Below are positions 8,359 through 17,095 of a stretch of 64,000 nucleotides of DNA, in pieces. The translations under genes and the position numbers were made by a program. Each line of letters starts with the position of its first letter. Within the stretch, counting starts at the first letter, position 1. Under the pieces are notes generated by a model. That model had not been told where the DNA came from, ran no database searches, and saw nothing but the letters and a program-made list of their open reading frames with translations. The stretch comes from CAVZZV01 sp963779845 (GTDB taxonomy: Bacteria; Bacteroidota; Bacteroidia; Bacteroidales; GCA-2748055), in the NCBI GenBank assembly GCA_963779845.1, contig CAVZZV010000002.1:124001-188000 (forward strand), given 5' to 3'.

Positions 8359-9276
8359 ATGATCACACCTCCACGGTTACAATCCGGCGACCTTATCGGA
8401 ATTATTGCTCCGGCCAGAAAAATCACTTCCCAGGAGATAGCCTTTTTCATTAAGCAAATGGAAGAATGGGGATTGAGATGCAAAACAGGAAAACATTTAT
8501 TTGGGGAATTTCATCAATTCTCAGGGACTGATGAAGAACGTGCCTCAGACCTTCAGGAGATGATCGCTGATCCTGAGGTGAAGGCGATTATTTTTGCCCG
8601 CGGCGGATACGGCTCCTTCCGCACACTTCAGATTAGTGACTTCTCTCCCCTGGAAAGAAGGCCAAAATGGATCGCGGGTTTTTCAGATATTACTGTATTT
8701 CATGCTTACGTGAACAAGTTTCTCGGTATCGAGACCATACATTCCATGATGCCGCTAAACTTTAAGGAAGAATCCGATCAGGAAAGCCTTGAGAGCTTGC
8801 GGAAGGCTTTGTTCGGCGAAACCCTGTCATACCGGTTTGAAGGCCATCCTTTAAATATCCCGGGAAAATGCGAGGCGGAGTTAATCGGGGGAAATTTAAG
8901 CGTCATTTGCAGTCTGAACGGAACCGTTGTTTTTCCAGAACTCCGAGGTAAGGTATTGTTCATAGAGGATGTGGATGAGTATCTTTATCATATCGACCGG
9001 ATGGTTATGAACCTATCCATGAGCGGGAGCTTTAACCGGGCCAGGGCCGTTGTTGTCGGGGCATTTACCGGTATGCGCGATAATGAAATCCCTTATGGAA
9101 AGAGTAGTGAAGAAATAATCGCCGAGACCGTCACTAAATACAATATTCCCTTATGTTTTAATTTTCCTGCTGGACATCAATTGATAAACCGGGCCATGAT
9201 TTTTGGAAGAAAGGTAATATTGGATATCAGGGAAGACACAGCAGAGTTGCAATTTGTCAACCCCCTAATGCCATGA
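8359..9276 (+). CDS. ldcA: LD-carboxypeptidase, peptidase family S66
   Basis: Predicted to remove the terminal D-Ala from murein tetrapeptides during cell-wall recycling. The 305-residue protein begins with the family opening PPRLQSGDLIGIIAPA. It contains IIFARGGYGSFR (oxyanion region) and the catalytic serine S109 in GFSDIT, where most relatives have GYSDIT. The later Glu and His of the triad fit LFIEDVDEYLYHIDRM (around 200-215) and FPAGHQ (around 272-277). No signal peptide is visible, which agrees with cytoplasmic action. It is a single-gene unit followed by a weak hairpin. Confidence 0.92.
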   Translation: MITPPRLQSGDLIGIIAPARKITSQEIAFFIKQMEEWGLRCKTGKHLFGEFHQFSGTDEERASDLQEMIADPEVKAIIFARGGYGSFRTLQISDFSPLERRPKWIAGFSDITVFHAYVNKFLGIETIHSMMPLNFKEESDQESLESLRKALFGETLSYRFEGHPLNIPGKCEAELIGGNLSVICSLNGTVVFPELRGKVLFIEDVDEYLYHIDRMVMNLSMSGSFNRARAVVVGAFTGMRDNEIPYGKSSEEIIAETVTKYNIPLCFNFPAGHQLINRAMIFGRKVILDIREDTAELQFVNPLMP

Positions 9277-9331
9277 AGGTTTTCCATAAATAATTCATTC
9301 CGATCATATCATTTGTATATGCCTTAATAAG

Positions 9332-9353
9332 ATTGCCCAAAAAAATGGGTAAT
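9332..9353 (+). terminator. Weak terminator-like hairpin after ldcA
   Basis: ATTGCCC and GGGTAAT can form a 7-pair stem (one G-T pair) around an 8-base loop, followed by an A/T-rich stretch ending in TTTT. It lies 56 bases after the ldcA stop. The stem is short, so this is tentative. Confidence 0.35.
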
Positions 9354-9403
9354 ATTATTTTGGCATGGACAATTCATCATCCATCCCTCATCCCTCATTC
9401 CTC

Positions 9404-9772
9404 CTACCAATTTACCCCTGCTATAAAAACAGATTGATAATGCTCTAACACCATATTCTCATTTTCAAATAATACCACGATCAGGTCGAATCGGATTTCC
9501 TTGTCTATATTGAACTTGTTCACGTAAGCCTCAGCCGCGTAAACCAGGTTTTTCATTTTTTTTACCGGAAGCAATTCTGTTGGCCCATCAAAATAATGGG
9601 CAACCCTCCCCTTTACTTCAGTTATTACCAGTTTGTCCATGTGTTCTGAGACAATATCAATTTCCCTATGGCCATAGTGCCAGTTCAGGTGAAGTAACGC
9701 ATGCCCCTGATCGAGAAGATATTTCCTGGCCTGTTCTTCTGCTTTTGTTCCGGTATCGTTATGCTCGGCCAT
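9404..9772 (-). CDS. yraN: YraN family protein (UPF0102)
   Basis: Small protein with a predicted restriction-endonuclease-like fold. The 122 residues show the family pattern: GTKAEEQARKYLLDQGH at the N-terminus, then the putative metal-binding core REIDIVSEHMDKLVITEVKGR, where E, D and the E-x-K triplet are the nuclease-type residues. KMKNLVYAAEAYV and IRFDLIVVLF follow. The cellular role of the family is not settled; it is often discussed with recombination or Holliday-junction proteins. It is monocistronic here, with about 290 bases upstream. Confidence 0.9.
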   Translation of the reverse strand: MAEHNDTGTKAEEQARKYLLDQGHALLHLNWHYGHREIDIVSEHMDKLVITEVKGRVAHYFDGPTELLPVKKMKNLVYAAEAYVNKFNIDKEIRFDLIVVLFENENMVLEHYQSVFIAGVNW

Positions 9773-10060
9773 ATTGTTTGCAATGGATCCCGGATTAACC
9801 GGGATTAGATCTTTTTATTTGAACTGTTTTCCGATAAAAAAAATATTCTAACCCTTCGGTACTGAAAAGTGAATCAATATCTGTCATCGGGCATCTATAT
9901 TTCTGTCCAATTCACCGTGAAAGAAATTTGGTCAACCCTTAATGGAAATCTCAATGGAATCTAGTCCATGATCTTTCAAATTATAGGATTGTAAGTTCGG
10001 CGGAGGTTACCTAAAAGATGGTGAAAGCTTTAAAAAACACGGGTTTAACGATGGCAGAAT
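9773..10060. other. Intergenic stretch with a short perfect hairpin
   Basis: No coding region is supported here. ATCCCGG (9787-9793) and CCGGGAT (9799-9805) form a 7-pair stem with a 5-base loop, followed on the plus strand by TAGATCTTTTTATTT. That resembles a terminator for the plus strand, but no plus-strand gene ends here. On the minus strand it lies in the yraN leader. The remaining bases show no recognisable signal. Confidence 0.4.
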
Positions 10061-10979
10061 TTATTTTTTACCGGTGGCGTCCCTGAAAATTTCTTCCATG
10101 TTTTTCTCTTTCATTTGCATGGATAAAATGGCAAGGCCGTTTTCAACCGCAAAATTGAATAACATGGGACGCAGATCATTGCCTGCCTCGGTTTCAATGT
10201 TAAAGGTATGCGGGGAAAGGGGAATAACGGAAACTATCCCATCCAGTAATGCTATCGACCCCTCTTCCGGCTTTTTATCAAATTCGATAATAATGAAGCG
10301 GGAATCTTTTCCGTTCTCTGAACTGGCGCTTCCGGTTTGGTGATCTTTTACGATTTTCCCCTTATCGATAATGATGGCTCGCTGACATATTGCCTCAACT
10401 TCCTGCATAATATGAGTAGACAGCATCAGGGTTTTTTCTTTCCCCAGACTGGAGATCAGTTTGCGGATTTCGATGATCTGGTTAGGGATCCAGACCGGTT
10501 GTGGGTTCATCCAGGATTAGTACCTCCGGATCGTGAACAATAGCCTGGGCAAGGCCTACCCTTTGGCGATAACCCTTACTGAGGGACTTTATTTTTTTAT
10601 GCTGTTCCGGGCCCAGTCCACATATCTCGATAACTTCTTCCACCTTTTTATTGGGAGTTGTCTTGAGTTGGTAAAATCCGGCTATATGGGCAAGATATTC
10701 CTTGATATACATATCGCCATACAGAGGATTGTGTTCCGGAAGATAGCCAAATTTTTCCCGTATTTTCAGAGGGTGCTCCATGATATCCATCCCTGAAATC
10801 AGCACTTTTCCTTCATCGGGAGGAATAAATCCGGTAATAATTTTCATCATGGTGGATTTACCCGCACCATTTGGGCCAATGAAACCGGCGATCTCCCCTT
10901 TGCGGATTTCAAAGCTGACATCATCCAGGGCCTTCTGGCTGCCATAAGATTTACTGATATTGCTGACAAGTATGGACAT
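10061..10979 (-). CDS. gldA: Gliding-motility ABC transporter ATPase GldA, with one frameshift
   Basis: ATP-binding subunit of a GldA-type ABC transporter. The 5' part (10482-10979) carries Walker A GPNGAGKST (residues 35-43), the ABC signature region LSKGYRQRVGLAQ and Walker B VLILDEPTTGLDP. The frame then hits a stop at 10482-10484 immediately after GLDP. The next frame resumes without loss as NQIIEIRKLISSLGKEKTL and the H-loop STHIMQEVEAI, ending at 10061. Removing one A at about 10484 restores a protein of about 305 residues. This is either a real one-base insertion or a sequence error; similar breaks elsewhere favour error. No gldF or gldG permease gene adjoins it. Confidence 0.85.
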
Positions 10980-10983
10980 GTGA

Positions 10984-10991
10984 CAAAGATA
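10984..10991 (-). promoter_or_regulatory. Candidate -7 element abutting the gldA start
   Basis: TATCTTTG on the minus strand ends only four bases before the ATG at 10979. If it is the -7 element, transcription would start at or inside the first codons, giving a leaderless message or implying a later start codon. Confidence 0.3.
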
Positions 10992-11066
10992 TGAAACCTT
11001 CTATATTTTTGTGAGCGGCGATGGGGCAATACAATAAGAGTGCCTGGTCATTAGACATAAAGATTA

Positions 11067-11723
11067 TTAATCCGGAAAACCAACCGTCTGAGCAAGAATG
11101 ATAACTTGCAGTGGTCTCAGTTCCATCTCAGATGCCAGCTTATCCCGAGATATTGAACCCCTGATCACACACGCCAGTCCCTCCGAAGAGCAGTATAAAT
11201 AAACGTTCTGTGCCATGAAGCCAGTATTAGCCCAGGAGGAAAGAAGGTCTGAATCAACAATTGGCTTATCTTGGGGATGTCCTCTTTTTGTCAGATCTGC
11301 AACATAGATAAGGTTTAGGGGTGCGGTGGCAGGAAAATCCTGAGAACCTGTGAATGCTCTAATGTCCCGGCTATGGACTTGTTTTAAGACATTCTCTTTG
11401 GCATCGTATAGAAAAAGACCACCTTTAAGAGTGACATAGAGATCCATTTCCTGACGGTTTTGAGAAGACGGGGCAGTTCTTTTAGCATCCGACTCACGAT
11501 TAATGCCCCATGCAGCCCAGAGCAAATCTGAAAGCTGTTGCATCGATAATTCCTGATCGGAAAAGTCTCTCGCGGACCTTCTCTGATTAAGAGCATCCAT
11601 CAATGGTTTGCCACCGGTTCTTGTGGGTAAGGGGAGAATTAAGTCCTGTGCACTCAACATCGCCGGAAAGATTACGGTAAACAAAAAAATTGCGGATAGG
11701 GAAATTATTAATGAATGCTTCAT
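11067..11723 (-). CDS. Exported SagB/ThcOx-type nitroreductase-fold protein
   Basis: FMN-dependent oxidoreductase fold of the SagB/ThcOx group. A signal peptide is clear at residues 1-25 (hydrophobic core IISLSAIFLFTVIF, then MLSAQ). The mature part has the FMN-contact pattern RRSARDFSDQELSMQQLSDLLWAAWGINR, then TAPSSQNRQEMDLYV and NLIYVADL, and ends with the family-like IILAQTVGFPD. The length of 218 residues is normal for the periplasmic members common in Bacteroidota. The substrate is unknown; there is no peptide precursor or cyclodehydratase gene nearby, so a role in azole peptide maturation is not supported. Confidence 0.82.
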   Translation of the reverse strand: MKHSLIISLSAIFLFTVIFPAMLSAQDLILPLPTRTGGKPLMDALNQRRSARDFSDQELSMQQLSDLLWAAWGINRESDAKRTAPSSQNRQEMDLYVTLKGGLFLYDAKENVLKQVHSRDIRAFTGSQDFPATAPLNLIYVADLTKRGHPQDKPIVDSDLLSSWANTGFMAQNVYLYCSSEGLACVIRGSISRDKLASEMELRPLQVIILAQTVGFPD

Positions 11724-11950
11724 GGTTATTGATATTTGAGCATAAAGTTAATCATTTAATTTGATTTAATGAGTAGTCTTTATTCGACTTAAATTCCACA
11801 GATATTTAAAACATTTTCATATTGTCCAGACATATCCAGCACCAACAGATTCACCGCCATTTCCTATATATGCAGGAATTAGCAACCATGTATATTCAAG
11901 AGAAGACACAACGGAACTAAGTTTGATGGAGCTAGGTTGGTAAAACAACG
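11724..11950 (-). other. Intergenic stretch with a possible coding remnant
   Basis: Between the PAP2-like gene and the SagB-like gene. On the minus strand one frame stays open for about 43 codons from 11945 to a stop at 11817-11819, reading ...SSLEYTWLLIPAYIGNG... with no start codon. It could be the tail of a decayed gene or chance. I do not recognise it. Confidence 0.2.
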
Positions 11951-12559
11951 CTAATAAAAAAGCAAACAACTCAGCATAACCAGAAAACCAGTAATCCAGC
12001 CAAGATAAATTTCACCCTGACTGTGGGCTTTGAGGTAAAGCCTTGAACTGGCAACAATTCCAGAGAGAAGGATTATTCCCGTAAAGACCAATGGAAAAGC
12101 TGTTTTAACATGGTGTGAAAAGCCCACAACCAGGGCAGTTAACCCGCCCATTCCTATCGTATGGGCACTTACCTTCCACCGGAAATTAAGTAGAAAGCCT
12201 GTAATGACTGAAACGGCACTCCCCAGGATATATGCGTGGACAAACCGGAATATCGGGATCCGTATAAAAAGGATATAGGTAAGGATGAAAAAAGCCATTG
12301 TAATTCCCATTGGCATGATCCTCTCGTTTTGTTTTCCAATATGAATATCGGTGATGATCCCTTTCATTTTGAATAATGGCACCATTACCAGAGGTAACAG
12401 GAAGGTTCCCATGGCCACCAGCATAATTATCATTTTTTTTGCTTCGAAGGGAATATAGGAAAGATAGGTTCCGGAAAAGAGAATAAACAGCATGCCGGCA
12501 GTGGTCATTAGGAGAGGATGAAAAAGCCATGTAAAGAAAAGGGCGAAATTTTTGATCAT
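11951..12559 (-). CDS. PAP2-like integral membrane phosphatase
   Basis: The 202-residue protein has about six hydrophobic segments. It ends with a PAP2-superfamily pattern: KVSAHTIGMGGLTAL (motif 2, with SxH) and SSRLYLKAHSQGEIYLGWITG (motif 3, SR-x5-H-x7-G). An upstream motif-1 candidate is KQNERIMP, which is weaker than the usual KxxxxxxRP. PAP2 enzymes dephosphorylate lipid phosphates such as undecaprenyl-diphosphate or phosphatidyl compounds at the membrane. It starts one base after the rpoN stop, so it is cotranscribed with rpoN. The substrate is not predictable. Confidence 0.75.
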   Translation of the reverse strand: MIKNFALFFTWLFHPLLMTTAGMLFILFSGTYLSYIPFEAKKMIIMLVAMGTFLLPLVMVPLFKMKGIITDIHIGKQNERIMPMGITMAFFILTYILFIRIPIFRFVHAYILGSAVSVITGFLLNFRWKVSAHTIGMGGLTALVVGFSHHVKTAFPLVFTGIILLSGIVASSRLYLKAHSQGEIYLGWITGFLVMLSCLLFY

Positions 12560-12560
12560 A

Positions 12561-14057
12561 TTAGAGTTCTTTTCTCAATCTGGCGACCGGGATATCGAGT
12601 TGTTCCCTGTATTTTGCGACCGTCCTTCTCGCGATAAGATATCCTTTTTCCTTAAGAATTTCGGCCAGTTTTTCGTCGGTGAGTGGTTTTCGTTTCTTCT
12701 CGCCGGCGATGCATTCCTGTAGGATTTTTTTGATTTCCCGGGTCGAAACCTCCTCACCGGTATCGGTTTGCATTCCCTCGGAGAAAAAATATTTCAGGGG
12801 AAAAATACCAAAATGTGTTTGAATATATTTGCTGTTGGCCACCCGGGAAATTGTGGAGATGTCAAGACCTGTGATATCAGCTATATCCTTCAGGATCATT
12901 GGTCGTAGCTCTTTCTCATTTCCTTCCACGAAATATCTGTTCTGGTAGTTAAGAATCGCATTCATCGTAAGCATGAGGGTGTTCTGGCGTTGCCGTATCG
13001 CATCGATAAACCATTTGGCGGAATCCAACTTTTGTTTCACGAAGCTAAGGGCCTCTTTATTGCTTTTTGATTGTCCGTCTTTATTGGCTGCGTAGGATTC
13101 AATCATGTTACTGTAGGTCCGGCTTACCCGTAATTCAGGTACATTTCTGGCATTCAGGCTTAACTGGAATTCACCGTCATTAAAATCGAGGATGAAATCC
13201 GGTACGACATGTTCATTCACCCGGCTCATTGGATCGTTATAAGCACCTCCCGGCCTGGGGTTCAGTTTGACAATTTCATCAATGGCTTCGCGCATATCCT
13301 CATCACTGATATTTAGCCTGGTGATCACTTTGTCGTAATGCCTTTTCGAGAATTCATCAAAGTGATATTTTAATATCTGAAATGCATTTTTGAGAGAAGC
13401 ATGGTTCAGATCCTTTCTTTTCATTTGAAGGAGAAGGCATTCCTGCAAATCTCTGGCACCTACGCCGGCGGGATCGAAATCATGGATGATGTCCAGCACT
13501 TCGCGCAACTCTTGTTCAGTGGTGCTTATTCCCATCGAAAAAGCAAGATCGTCGACAATCGCTTCCAGTTTTCGACGTAGGTATCCATCTTCGTCGATGT
13601 TCCCGATAAGGTATCTGGCAAGCATTACCTGGCGTTCGGTAAGTTTGCGAAGCCCAAGCTGCATCTCCAGGTTTTCGTGGAAGGATGAACCTATTGAAAA
13701 AGGGATGTCTTCATATTTGTCATCGGGGGAGTAGTTGTTGACATTGAGTTTGTAGGTGGGAATTTCATCATCCTGGATATAATCTTCAAGGGAAAATTCA
13801 TCCTGTTCCCGGTTTTCTTCATTAAGATCCTCATCCTTCTCTTCCTTTTCCTCTTTATCTTCCTGATTTTCTTCCTGGGTATTGTCAAATTCATCCTCTT
13901 CGCCTTCTTCGAGAACGGGATTTTCTTCCAGCTCTTTTTTAATTCTTTGTTCGAGTTGAATGGTGGGGATCTCCAGCAATTTGATCATTTGGATCTGTTG
14001 CGGGGAAAGCTTCTGCAATAATTTTTGTTGAAGTCTCTGCTTTAACATAACAATCAC
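12561..14057 (-). CDS. rpoN: RNA polymerase sigma-54 factor
   Basis: Directs transcription from -24/-12 promoters together with AAA+ activators. Region I is the Gln/Leu-rich start LKQRLQQKLLQKLSPQQIQMIKLLEIPTIQLEQRI. A strongly acidic segment (about 50-95) follows. The core-binding domain includes FDPAGVGARDLQECLLLQ, and the DNA-binding end carries the RpoN box ARRTVAKYREQ. The total is 498 residues; the true start may be the ATG at 14048, since relatives begin MLKQ. No sigma-54 activator gene is in the window, so its regulon is not visible. Confidence 0.96.
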   Translation of the reverse strand: MIVMLKQRLQQKLLQKLSPQQIQMIKLLEIPTIQLEQRIKKELEENPVLEEGEEDEFDNTQEENQEDKEEKEEKDEDLNEENREQDEFSLEDYIQDDEIPTYKLNVNNYSPDDKYEDIPFSIGSSFHENLEMQLGLRKLTERQVMLARYLIGNIDEDGYLRRKLEAIVDDLAFSMGISTTEQELREVLDIIHDFDPAGVGARDLQECLLLQMKRKDLNHASLKNAFQILKYHFDEFSKRHYDKVITRLNISDEDMREAIDEIVKLNPRPGGAYNDPMSRVNEHVVPDFILDFNDGEFQLSLNARNVPELRVSRTYSNMIESYAANKDGQSKSNKEALSFVKQKLDSAKWFIDAIRQRQNTLMLTMNAILNYQNRYFVEGNEKELRPMILKDIADITGLDISTISRVANSKYIQTHFGIFPLKYFFSEGMQTDTGEEVSTREIKKILQECIAGEKKRKPLTDEKLAEILKEKGYLIARRTVAKYREQLDIPVARLRKEL

Positions 14058-14222
14058 CGTGAGTGAAAATGAATTTGACGGGTTCTGCTAAATATAAGGA
14101 CTTTTAATTAAATTTTCAATGCCTTACCGTATTATTAAGCATCTAAACCGACTCAATTAAAGTATAGATTATGTGTTAAATAATAGATTCACTGATGGTT
14201 ATCAATATAAAAATAAATTGGT

Positions 14223-15623
14223 TTAAAATTCTGCATTTTTCGGTGTCCGGGGGAAAGGAATGACATCGCGGATATTGGTCATCCCTGTTACGAAAAGAAC
14301 CAGTCTTTCAAAGCCGAGACCAAATCCTGAATGGGTCACCGTACCATATCGGCGGGTATCGAGGTACCACCACAAATCATCTTCAGGCAATCCCATTTCC
14401 CGGATCCGTCCTACCAATTTATCATAATCTTCTTCTCGTTGGGAGCCGCCGATAATTTCTCCTATGCGGGGGAACAAAACGTCCATCGCCCGGACGGTTT
14501 TCCCGTCGTCGTTGAGTTTCATGTAAAAAGCCTTGATCACTTTCGGGTAATCGGTAAGGATGACTGGTTTTTTAAAATGATTTTCGACCAGGTATCGTTC
14601 ATGTTCGGCCTGCAAATCACTGCCCCAGTCGACCGGGAATTCAAATTTTTGTCCCGATTTTTTCAAAATATCGATTGCCTCGGTATAAACAAGCCGGACA
14701 AAATCATTATCGACCACGAATTTCAAGCGGTCAATAAGTTGCTTGTCGATCATGTTGTTCAGGAACTGCAGATCGTCGGCGCAATTTTCGAGGACATAAT
14801 TTATCAGGTACTTAAGAAAATCCTCCGCTAAGTCCATATTGTCATGGATGTCGTTAAATGCCACCTCGGGTTCGATCATCCAGAATTCGGCAAGATGCCT
14901 TGGGGTATTCGAATTCTCCGCCCGGAAAGTGGGACCGAAAGTATAGACTCCTCCCATGGCGAGTGCTGCCAGCTCCCCTTCAAGTTGCCCAGATACGGTA
15001 AGGTTTGTGGGCCTTCCGAAAAAATCGGCGGAATAATCAATCGATTTTCCATCCTCACCTATCGGCGGACTGACAGGATCAAGGGTGGTTACGCGGAACA
15101 TTTCTCCCGCCCCTTCTGCATCTGAGGAGGTAATGATCGGCGAGTGGAGATAATAATAACCCAGGTCGTTAAAATATTTGTGAATCGCAAAGGCAAGGGT
15201 ATGGCGGATTCGAAAAACAGCTCCGAAGGTGTTGGTGCGAAAACGCAGATGTGCAATTTCCCTCAGAAATTCCATAGAATGGCCTTTTTTCTGAAGAGGA
15301 TATTTTTCGGGATCGGCTTTACCATACAGCTCAATACTTTCGGCCTGAACCTCAACATTCTGGCCTGATCCGGCAGAAGCAACCAGTTTTCCCTTTACCC
15401 CGATACAGGCACCGGTCGTGATGTTTTTTACCAGCTCTTCATCAAAACTGGCGATGTCAATTACTATCTGAAGATTATGTATTACAGAACCATCGTTGAG
15501 AGCGACAAAATTTACCGCTTTGCTTCCACGTTTCGTACGGACCCACCCCTTGACCAGAATAACTGAACCAATCTTGTCCGACGCCAGTAATTCTTTTATC
15601 GTTGATCTCTTTAAGTTTTCCAT
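14223..15623 (-). CDS. asnS: Asparaginyl-tRNA synthetase
   Basis: Class IIb synthetase that charges tRNA-Asn. The 466 residues comprise an N-terminal OB-fold (VILVKGWVRTKRGSKAVNFVALNDGS) and the class II core. The core includes motif 2 TFRAENSNTPRHLAEFWMIEPE and motif 3 GFGLGFERLVLF near the C-terminus. The absence of an archaeal-type AspRS signature and the match to the bacterial asparaginyl length support AsnS over AspS. It is a single gene flanked by rpoN and uspA on the same strand, without coupling. Confidence 0.96.
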   Translation of the reverse strand: MENLKRSTIKELLASDKIGSVILVKGWVRTKRGSKAVNFVALNDGSVIHNLQIVIDIASFDEELVKNITTGACIGVKGKLVASAGSGQNVEVQAESIELYGKADPEKYPLQKKGHSMEFLREIAHLRFRTNTFGAVFRIRHTLAFAIHKYFNDLGYYYLHSPIITSSDAEGAGEMFRVTTLDPVSPPIGEDGKSIDYSADFFGRPTNLTVSGQLEGELAALAMGGVYTFGPTFRAENSNTPRHLAEFWMIEPEVAFNDIHDNMDLAEDFLKYLINYVLENCADDLQFLNNMIDKQLIDRLKFVVDNDFVRLVYTEAIDILKKSGQKFEFPVDWGSDLQAEHERYLVENHFKKPVILTDYPKVIKAFYMKLNDDGKTVRAMDVLFPRIGEIIGGSQREEDYDKLVGRIREMGLPEDDLWWYLDTRRYGTVTHSGFGLGFERLVLFVTGMTNIRDVIPFPRTPKNAEF

Positions 15624-15675
15624 TGTTGTGGATTATTCATTTTATGGGTTCAAAAATAGCAAAAAGCCCGGAGTC

Positions 15676-16524
15676 TTAGGAATTGCCATACATAAATTGT
15701 CCCATTTTGGCAAAACTCGCCTTTGGGTTTACAACCATTACCGGGATTTTAAAGCTATTGGCAATAATATACTGTTCAGGTGCCCCAAAAAGATAATCCA
15801 GGAAAGTTATATGTTTCGTGGTGGTTATCAAAAGGAGATCCGCTTTGATCTCTTGGGAAAAGCTGAGCATTTCTTTGGAAAATGAGGAGGATTTCAGGGC
15901 AGTGTGAATTTCATAGTCCAGGTTATTTTGGATAAGGAACCGGATGGCAAAATTGAGATTCGTGTTGATCTTTTTCGCCAGTGATTTGTCCAGAATAGGG
16001 GATTTGAAAAGATGGACTTTTGAATTAAAATATTTCCCGAGGAAAATAGCCCATTGCAATTTCTCTTTATTTTCAGATTTAAAATCGATAGGGAAAACAA
16101 TATTGCTGAAGCGATCCATGTTTACCGGTTCGTCCTGGACAACCAGGTATGGAACAGGAGAACCGATGATAACCCTTAGGGCATAAGAGCCAAAAAACTT
16201 TTGAGCTCCATCCAGGCCATGGGTGCCCATTACCACCATTGATATATCCTTGTTATCGGTGGTATATTTAGAAATCACTTCGAAAATATTTCCGGTCAAC
16301 ACTTCATATCCGACCTTTATCTTAAACTCTGCTTCGAACTTGCGGGTAATTTCTCCCAAGCGGTTTTTTGCAGAATCGATTTCTCCGGGTTTTTTATCCT
16401 TTAAGACATGAAGCAGCCGAAGGTCATTGTTAATATTTCTGGCAATCTTCAATGCATGAAGAAAGGCATTCTCTGAAACTTTGGTGAAATCCCATGTTAC
16501 GAGGATAATCTTTCGTTCGTTCAT
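15676..16524 (-). CDS. Tandem universal stress protein
   Basis: The 282 residues hold two UspA domains. The first (about 1-145) contains IILVTWDFTKVSENAFLHALKIA and VVMGTHGLDGAQKFFGSYALRVI, close to the G-x2-G-x9-G-S nucleotide-binding motif. The second (about 150-280) contains NIVFPIDFKSENKEKLQWAIFLG and LLLITTTKHITFLDYLFGAPEQYIIANS. Tandem Usp proteins of this length are common in Bacteroidota, and their function is usually inferred from stress induction. There is no partner gene here. Confidence 0.9.
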   Translation of the reverse strand: MNERKIILVTWDFTKVSENAFLHALKIARNINNDLRLLHVLKDKKPGEIDSAKNRLGEITRKFEAEFKIKVGYEVLTGNIFEVISKYTTDNKDISMVVMGTHGLDGAQKFFGSYALRVIIGSPVPYLVVQDEPVNMDRFSNIVFPIDFKSENKEKLQWAIFLGKYFNSKVHLFKSPILDKSLAKKINTNLNFAIRFLIQNNLDYEIHTALKSSSFSKEMLSFSQEIKADLLLITTTKHITFLDYLFGAPEQYIIANSFKIPVMVVNPKASFAKMGQFMYGNS

Positions 16525-16588
16525 TCTTTAGTGGGATTATTGAATAAGCAAAGTTAAGAATAGAAAACCATAATCTAAAATAAGCTGA

Positions 16589-17095
16589 TTATTTGATTAT
16601 TTCCAGGGCTGCCATTGGAAGCCGTAAAAATATCGAATGTCTTATCGCATCTACTTCTATCTTTACCCGCTGTTTTCCAAGATGCTGGATGAGTCTTCCC
16701 TCCAGCCCTTTCAAGCTTCCGGTGACCACCCTGACCTTCTTTCCTGGCATGTAATCCTCTTCCTTCAGGAAGAAGTCTTCTCCAGTCTCTACGAAAAATC
16801 TTATCGCTTCAATGGTTTGATCCCTTACGGGTACTTTCATTCCTTCGAAACTAATAAAACGGACCACACCCGGGATATGCATCACTTTAAGTTGCTCATT
16901 TTCCATAAGATGTACGAAAATATAGGAGGCAAACAGGGGTTCTTCAACTACTTTCTTCCGGTCGCTCCATATTTTCTCACGTTTTATTAAAGGAAGGAAA
17001 TGTTCGATCCCTGCCTGGGAAAATAGCATGGAAACTTTTTTCTCGTTTCGTGCTTTTGTATATATGGCATACCAGATCTTACCTTCCAAACTCAC
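16589..17095 (-). CDS. NusG-family antiterminator, UpxY/RfaH-like
   Basis: Paralogue of the elongation factor NusG. Residues 1-105 form the NGN domain (WYAIYTKARNEKKVSMLF, then LFASYIFVHL and GVVRFISFEG). Residues about 118-168 form a KOW domain (MPGKKVRVVTGSLKGLEGRLI). Bacteroides UpxY proteins of this size prevent premature termination in capsule operons. Here the gene overlaps the end of metK by 4 bases (ATGA), so it is translated from the metK message rather than heading a polysaccharide operon. The wbp and gmd-fcl loci are 12 and 16 kb away and are candidate targets by inference only. Confidence 0.88.
   Translation of the reverse strand: MSLEGKIWYAIYTKARNEKKVSMLFSQAGIEHFLPLIKREKIWSDRKKVVEEPLFASYIFVHLMENEQLKVMHIPGVVRFISFEGMKVPVRDQTIEAIRFFVETGEDFFLKEEDYMPGKKVRVVTGSLKGLEGRLIQHLGKQRVKIEVDAIRHSIFLRLPMAALEIIK

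Noticed and set aside
11067..11723. Peptide-modifying SagB in a ribosomally made peptide cluster
   Set aside because: No precursor, cyclodehydratase or exporter gene is near, and the protein carries a signal peptide.
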